Assembly (NCBI GenBank): GCA_002746275.1
Contig: NVWR01000004.1
Coordinates: 80,752-88,792, forward strand
Reading direction: 5' to 3'
Length of the DNA: 8,041 nt
Origin: Rhodobiaceae bacterium
Lineage (GTDB): Bacteria > Pseudomonadota > Alphaproteobacteria > Parvibaculales > Parvibaculaceae
The position numbers were made by a program, and so were the translations under genes. Each line of letters opens with the position of its first letter. The first letter of the stretch is position 1. This document shows positions 5,149 through 8,041 of this stretch, in pieces. A model generated the notes under the pieces. That model saw only the letters and a program-made list of their open reading frames with translations. It ran no database searches and was not told the DNA's origin.

Positions 5149-6387
5149 CTACTGCATGCGCTCGATGATAATCGCTGGAGCCATTCCGCCAGCTGCGCAC
5201 ATGGTAATCAGGCCGAATTGCTTGTCGCGACGTTCCAGCTCATCAACCATTGTGCCGATCAGGATCGAGCCGGTTGCGCCAATTGGATGGCCAAGGGCCA
5301 TTGCGCCACCGTTCACATTGACAATGTCACGGTCAAGATCGAGGTCACGAATGAACTTCTCTGTGACCACGGCAAATGCCTCATTGATCTCGATAAGATC
5401 AATGTCTTCGAGCTTCATGTTGGCTTTCTGGAGAACCTTGCGTGCCGCTGGAACAGGAGCGTTCAACATCAAGGTCGGGCTGTCCCCCATGTTTGCCATG
5501 GCGACGACGCGCGCCCGTGGTTTCATGCCGTGGGCTTTTGCATATTCAGGCGACGCGAGCAGAAGAGCCGCGGCCCCATCCACAACGCCAGATGAATTAC
5601 CGGCGTGATGCACATGGTTGATTTTCAGGTCCGGATATCTCTGCAGAACAAGCTTGCGGAAGGTTGTGCCCTCTTCGTCCAACTCAAAGTCTGCGATGGC
5701 GCCAAACGATGCCTTCAGATTTCCGAGCCCTTCAAGGGTCGTCTGCGGACGTGGAAACTCTTCCTTGTCGAGCGCCAGCGTTCCATCATCGTGATAGACA
5801 GGAACGAGAGACTTGTCGAAGTGGCCGTTCTTGATGGCGTGGTCGGCACGCTGCTGCGAGACCAGCGCCAGAGCGTCCAGTGCTTCGCGCGGAATATTTT
5901 CGAGGGTAGCAATCGCATCCGCGCACACACCCTGGTGTGGCTGTGGATGCATTTCACGAAGGTGCGTGTTGCCATTGTCCATGAATGGCGATGCATTGCT
6001 GCCACCTTGCCCATGGAGCGACATCATTTCAGCCCCCCCGGCGACCACGAGGTCTTCCATGCCGGACATAATGTTGGCTGCTGCAATGTTGACTGAGGTG
6101 ATGCCTGATCCACAAAACCGGTCGAGGGTCATGGCGCTAGAGCGCACGTCGTAGCCCGCATCAAGTGCGGACATCCGACCAAGGTCACCACCCTGCTTGC
6201 CGCGCTGGGAGCTGGTGCCCCAGATGACGTCTTCTACGTCTGCGGTGTTGAGGTCATTGCGCTCTGCGAGTGCCTTCAAAACCGTGGCCCCAAGACGCTG
6301 CGGGTGAATATCCGTCAGTGCCCCTTTGCCTACTTTACCAATGCCGCGGGGGGTGCGGCAGGCGTCGATAATCCAAGCCTCAGCCAT
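5149..6387 (-). CDS. Thiolase (acetyl-CoA C-acyltransferase / acetyltransferase)
   Basis: A 412-residue thiolase, close to the family's usual 390-410. The enzyme condenses two acyl-CoAs or cleaves a 3-ketoacyl-CoA with free CoA, in the cytoplasm. The nucleophile is Cys92 in DRFCGSGITSVN. The NEAFA motif is at 335-339, His367 is in GGAMALGHPIGATG, and the acid/base Cys397 is in MCAAGGMAPA, so all catalytic positions are intact. The usual TAGN(S/A)SG motif appears as HHAGNSSGVVDGAA (260-273), a variant that marks a subfamily. The ATG at 6387 is preceded by AAGGTGAG (6400-6393) with about 5-8 nt spacing, a good ribosome site, and the protein begins directly with the conserved AWIIDACRTPRG. The gene is divergent from the YihY gene. 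There is no adjacent hydratase or dehydrogenase to show whether it serves beta-oxidation, acetoacetyl-CoA synthesis or a specific catabolic route; chain-length preference is not readable. Confidence 0.95.
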   Translation of the reverse strand: MAEAWIIDACRTPRGIGKVGKGALTDIHPQRLGATVLKALAERNDLNTADVEDVIWGTSSQRGKQGGDLGRMSALDAGYDVRSSAMTLDRFCGSGITSVNIAAANIMSGMEDLVVAGGAEMMSLHGQGGSNASPFMDNGNTHLREMHPQPHQGVCADAIATLENIPREALDALALVSQQRADHAIKNGHFDKSLVPVYHDDGTLALDKEEFPRPQTTLEGLGNLKASFGAIADFELDEEGTTFRKLVLQRYPDLKINHVHHAGNSSGVVDGAAALLLASPEYAKAHGMKPRARVVAMANMGDSPTLMLNAPVPAARKVLQKANMKLEDIDLIEINEAFAVVTEKFIRDLDLDRDIVNVNGGAMALGHPIGATGSILIGTMVDELERRDKQFGLITMCAAGGMAPAIIIERMQ

Positions 6388-6422
6388 AATCTCTCACCTT
6401 CGTTTTCAAGTTGTCTTATGTT

Positions 6423-6451
6423 GGAATAATCCCTCCGCCGCCCGCCTGCAA
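6423..6451 (-). promoter_or_regulatory. Candidate thiolase promoter
   Basis: On the minus strand TTGCAG (6451-6446) is followed after exactly 17 nt by TATTCC (6428-6423). The -35 matches four of six consensus bases and the -10 matches three or four. Transcription would start near 6416, about 30 nt before the thiolase ATG. No experimental support. Confidence 0.3.
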
Positions 6452-6490
6452 CAGGTACGAGACACTCGATTTGCTTGACGCAGGGATTAC

Positions 6491-6519
6491 TTGAGACAAT
6501 CCGGCGAGATTTTTACGTT
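6491..6519 (+). promoter_or_regulatory. Candidate yihY-family gene promoter
   Basis: TTGAGA (6491-6496, five of six -35 bases) and TACGTT (6514-6519, weak -10) are 17 nt apart. A second possible pair is TTGCTT (6471-6476) with GACAAT (6495-6500) at 18 nt. Either would leave a leader of roughly 90-110 nt before the TTG start at 6615. That leader contains two GCCAAAA copies one helical turn apart (6546-6552 and 6556-6562) but no clear riboswitch-like structure. Confidence 0.3.
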
Positions 6520-6614
6520 TAGGTTCGTCGGCGTGACTGATTTTCGCCAAAACGAGCCAAAAAGAGTACATTCAATACACGTTGCCCCAATTGTCGATCT
6601 CTCGGAGGTGTCCT

Positions 6615-7952
6615 TTGTTCGGTACTTTTTTTTCCGATCTGCAAGCCAAAATTGCGCGAGAAGTGTGGTCGAACGAGGCCTCCGATTCAGCGTTAAAACG
6701 CGCCTTCATTGTCGCAGCCCGCATTATGTGGGTTGTCGGTCGCGACCTGGCAGCGGGCCAAGCCAGCCTTCGGGCAATGAGCCTTGTCTATACCACCCTG
6801 CTCTCAATCGTGCCGGTGCTTGCTCTTACATTTGCGATCCTGAAGGCGTTTGGCATCGAAGACCAAATCGAGACTTTGATGCAGGAATTTCTGGCACCGA
6901 TGGGCACGCAAGGTGAAGAGATCACTGCGCGGGTGCTCCAATTTGTTCAACAGGTGAACATTTCAGTTCTGGGGTCTGTCGGGCTGGTCTTCCTGGTCTA
7001 CACATTGATCTCGGTGATCCAGAAAATTCAATCCGCCTTCAACGACATATGGCATGTGGCCTCAACCCGCTCGCTGGCGCGGCAGATGGCCGCCTATGTC
7101 AGTGTCGGACTTCTCGGTCCCCTTGTTCTTTTCCTGGCTATCGGCGTGATCGCAACAACCGTCAGCTCGTTCCTGCTCGACACTGTGGGGAGTTTTGCGC
7201 CGCTGCGCTCTGTGATGACTGAGCTCAACAGACTGGCGCCGTATGGTTTTATGATGCTCGCCTTTGCCTTCCTCTACCTCGTTGTGCCTAACACAAGAGT
7301 GAAGATCTCTGCTGCCGTTATCGGCGGCGCGATTGCCGGCATCATGTGGGTGGGCACTGGCTGGGCTTTTGCGACATTCGTCGTCACGTCCGCACGCTAT
7401 GCCGCCATCTATTCCGCCTTTGCTAGCCTGGTGCTCTTCATGATCTGGCTGTACGCAGCCTGGCTCATTTTGTTGGTTGGGTGTTCCGTCACGTACTATT
7501 TCCAGAACCGGGATCATCTGTCGCCAGAGTCGGGGATCATCCGCCTGACGCTCGACCAAGTGAAACGCCTAAGCCTCATCATGCTGACCATCATCCACCG
7601 TTCTTTCCTCACGGGGGATACGCCGTGGACAAGTGAACGACTGTCACAACGTCTGGGTATTCCACCTCAAACGGTGGAAAAAATTGGCGAGCCGCTTCTT
7701 CATGCGGGCCTGGTTGCCTGGGCAGGAGATGGGCCACGGCTTGTGCCTACAAAGCCTGCGGACATGACGAAGGTCGGGGAGGTTTTTCGGACGGTGATCC
7801 ATACGGACCGTGTTGGCTCGGCCAGCCCTGAGACGCTGGGGACAGATTTCGCGGTTGATGGTCTGCTCGACGCGATCAAAACCGCAGAAGAAAAGGCACT
7901 GGATGACAGGTCGATAAATGACCTGATTAAGATGGACCCCTCCTCTTCGTGA
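6615..7952 (+). CDS. YihY/BrkB family inner-membrane protein with C-terminal winged-helix-like domain
   Basis: A member of the YihY/virulence factor BrkB family (UPF0761), formerly mislabelled ribonuclease BN; its biochemical role is not established. The start is a TTG at 6615 because GGAGGT (6604-6609) lies 5 nt before it; an earlier in-frame TTG at 6582 lacks a ribosome site. The 445-residue protein has six hydrophobic segments at about residues 57-79, 117-136, 160-183, 210-225, 231-253 and 268-292. Conserved family features include RAMSLVYTTLLSIVPVLAL at the start of segment 1 and the FNDIWHV stretch (about 142-148) after segment 2. Residues about 312-389 form a soluble domain (TPWTSERLSQRLGIPPQTVEKIGEPLL followed by a short beta-like stretch) resembling a winged helix, then an acidic tail ending in IKMDPSSS. 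Such tails occur in longer family members and are absent from the shorter E. coli YihY. The gene appears to be monocistronic within the window and is divergent from the thiolase. Confidence 0.93.
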   Translation: MFGTFFSDLQAKIAREVWSNEASDSALKRAFIVAARIMWVVGRDLAAGQASLRAMSLVYTTLLSIVPVLALTFAILKAFGIEDQIETLMQEFLAPMGTQGEEITARVLQFVQQVNISVLGSVGLVFLVYTLISVIQKIQSAFNDIWHVASTRSLARQMAAYVSVGLLGPLVLFLAIGVIATTVSSFLLDTVGSFAPLRSVMTELNRLAPYGFMMLAFAFLYLVVPNTRVKISAAVIGGAIAGIMWVGTGWAFATFVVTSARYAAIYSAFASLVLFMIWLYAAWLILLVGCSVTYYFQNRDHLSPESGIIRLTLDQVKRLSLIMLTIIHRSFLTGDTPWTSERLSQRLGIPPQTVEKIGEPLLHAGLVAWAGDGPRLVPTKPADMTKVGEVFRTVIHTDRVGSASPETLGTDFAVDGLLDAIKTAEEKALDDRSINDLIKMDPSSS

Positions 7953-7964
7953 CGATGCCACTGC

Positions 7965-7982
7965 CGTGCAGACAGATGCACG
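7965..7982 (+). terminator. Weak hairpin after the YihY-family gene
   Basis: CGTGCA (7965-7970) pairs exactly with TGCACG (7977-7982) around a 6-nt loop, 12 nt after the stop. No T-run follows, so it is at best a factor-assisted terminator or mRNA end structure. From here to 8041 I see no gene. Confidence 0.25.
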
Positions 7983-8041
7983 CATAGAAACGCCGCCAGT
8001 CCCTTAGAGCAACCTGCGCTCGCCTGAGTGCAGATAAGTTT

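Noticed and set aside
6427..6489. TAATCCC and GGGATTA inverted pair in the divergent promoter region
   Set aside because: Seven-base arms 49 bases apart are expected by chance and do not align with either candidate promoter.
6546..6562. Two GCCAAAA copies one helical turn apart in the leader of the YihY-family gene
   Set aside because: Too short and AT-simple to call a regulator site; mentioned only in the promoter note.
1..8041. CRISPR array, tRNA/rRNA, insertion sequence, prophage or att site
   Set aside because: No regularly spaced repeats, no cloverleaf or rRNA-like stretches, and no transposase or integrase motifs were seen on either strand.

Overview
The window looks like ordinary chromosome from an alphaproteobacterium. 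The evidence is a DUF2161 protein of the type common in Rhodobacterales and Rhizobiales, an intergenic palindrome of a kind I associate with alphaproteobacterial genomes, moderate GC content, and a gene set of CoA chemistry plus a YihY/BrkB membrane protein. I cannot name a genus. No phage, transposase, CRISPR array, tRNA or rRNA was seen.

Layout, left to right. Positions 1-249 are non-coding: a perfect 14-bp tandem duplication at the left edge, then an AT-richer stretch that probably holds a promoter. Positions 250-2501 form a two-gene plus-strand operon, a class III (CaiB/BaiF) CoA-transferase followed 23 nt later by a PLP enzyme of the D-cysteine desulfhydrase/ACC deaminase family. A nested inverted repeat at 2509-2554 sits where this operon meets the convergent minus-strand gene 2525-4027, which encodes an unrecognised acidic, probably helical protein of about 500 residues. 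Positions 4028-4227 hold that gene's upstream region and a good intrinsic terminator for the next minus-strand gene.

Positions 4228-4869, possibly to about 4907, encode a DUF2161 PD-(D/E)XK nuclease-fold protein. Its conserved N-terminus continues upstream of the first in-frame ATG with no usual start codon, so there is either a frame break or an unusual start. The gap to 5148 carries a REP-like palindrome and a perfect 12-bp inverted repeat just past the thiolase stop. Positions 5149-6387 (minus) encode a thiolase with all catalytic residues present. A divergent promoter region (6388-6614) separates it from 6615-7952 (plus), a YihY/BrkB membrane protein with a cytoplasmic winged-helix-like tail.

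Functional links are modest. The CoA-transferase and PLP enzyme are probably cotranscribed and may act in catabolism of a small organic or sulfur-containing acid, and the thiolase would produce or consume acetyl-CoA. Nothing ties these to the unknown protein or to the DUF2161 gene. The points most worth a second look are the 5' end of the DUF2161 gene, the unrecognised 500-residue protein (whose reading frame is also open upstream of its only possible start), and the substrate of the PLP enzyme. I found no convincing new multi-gene system.
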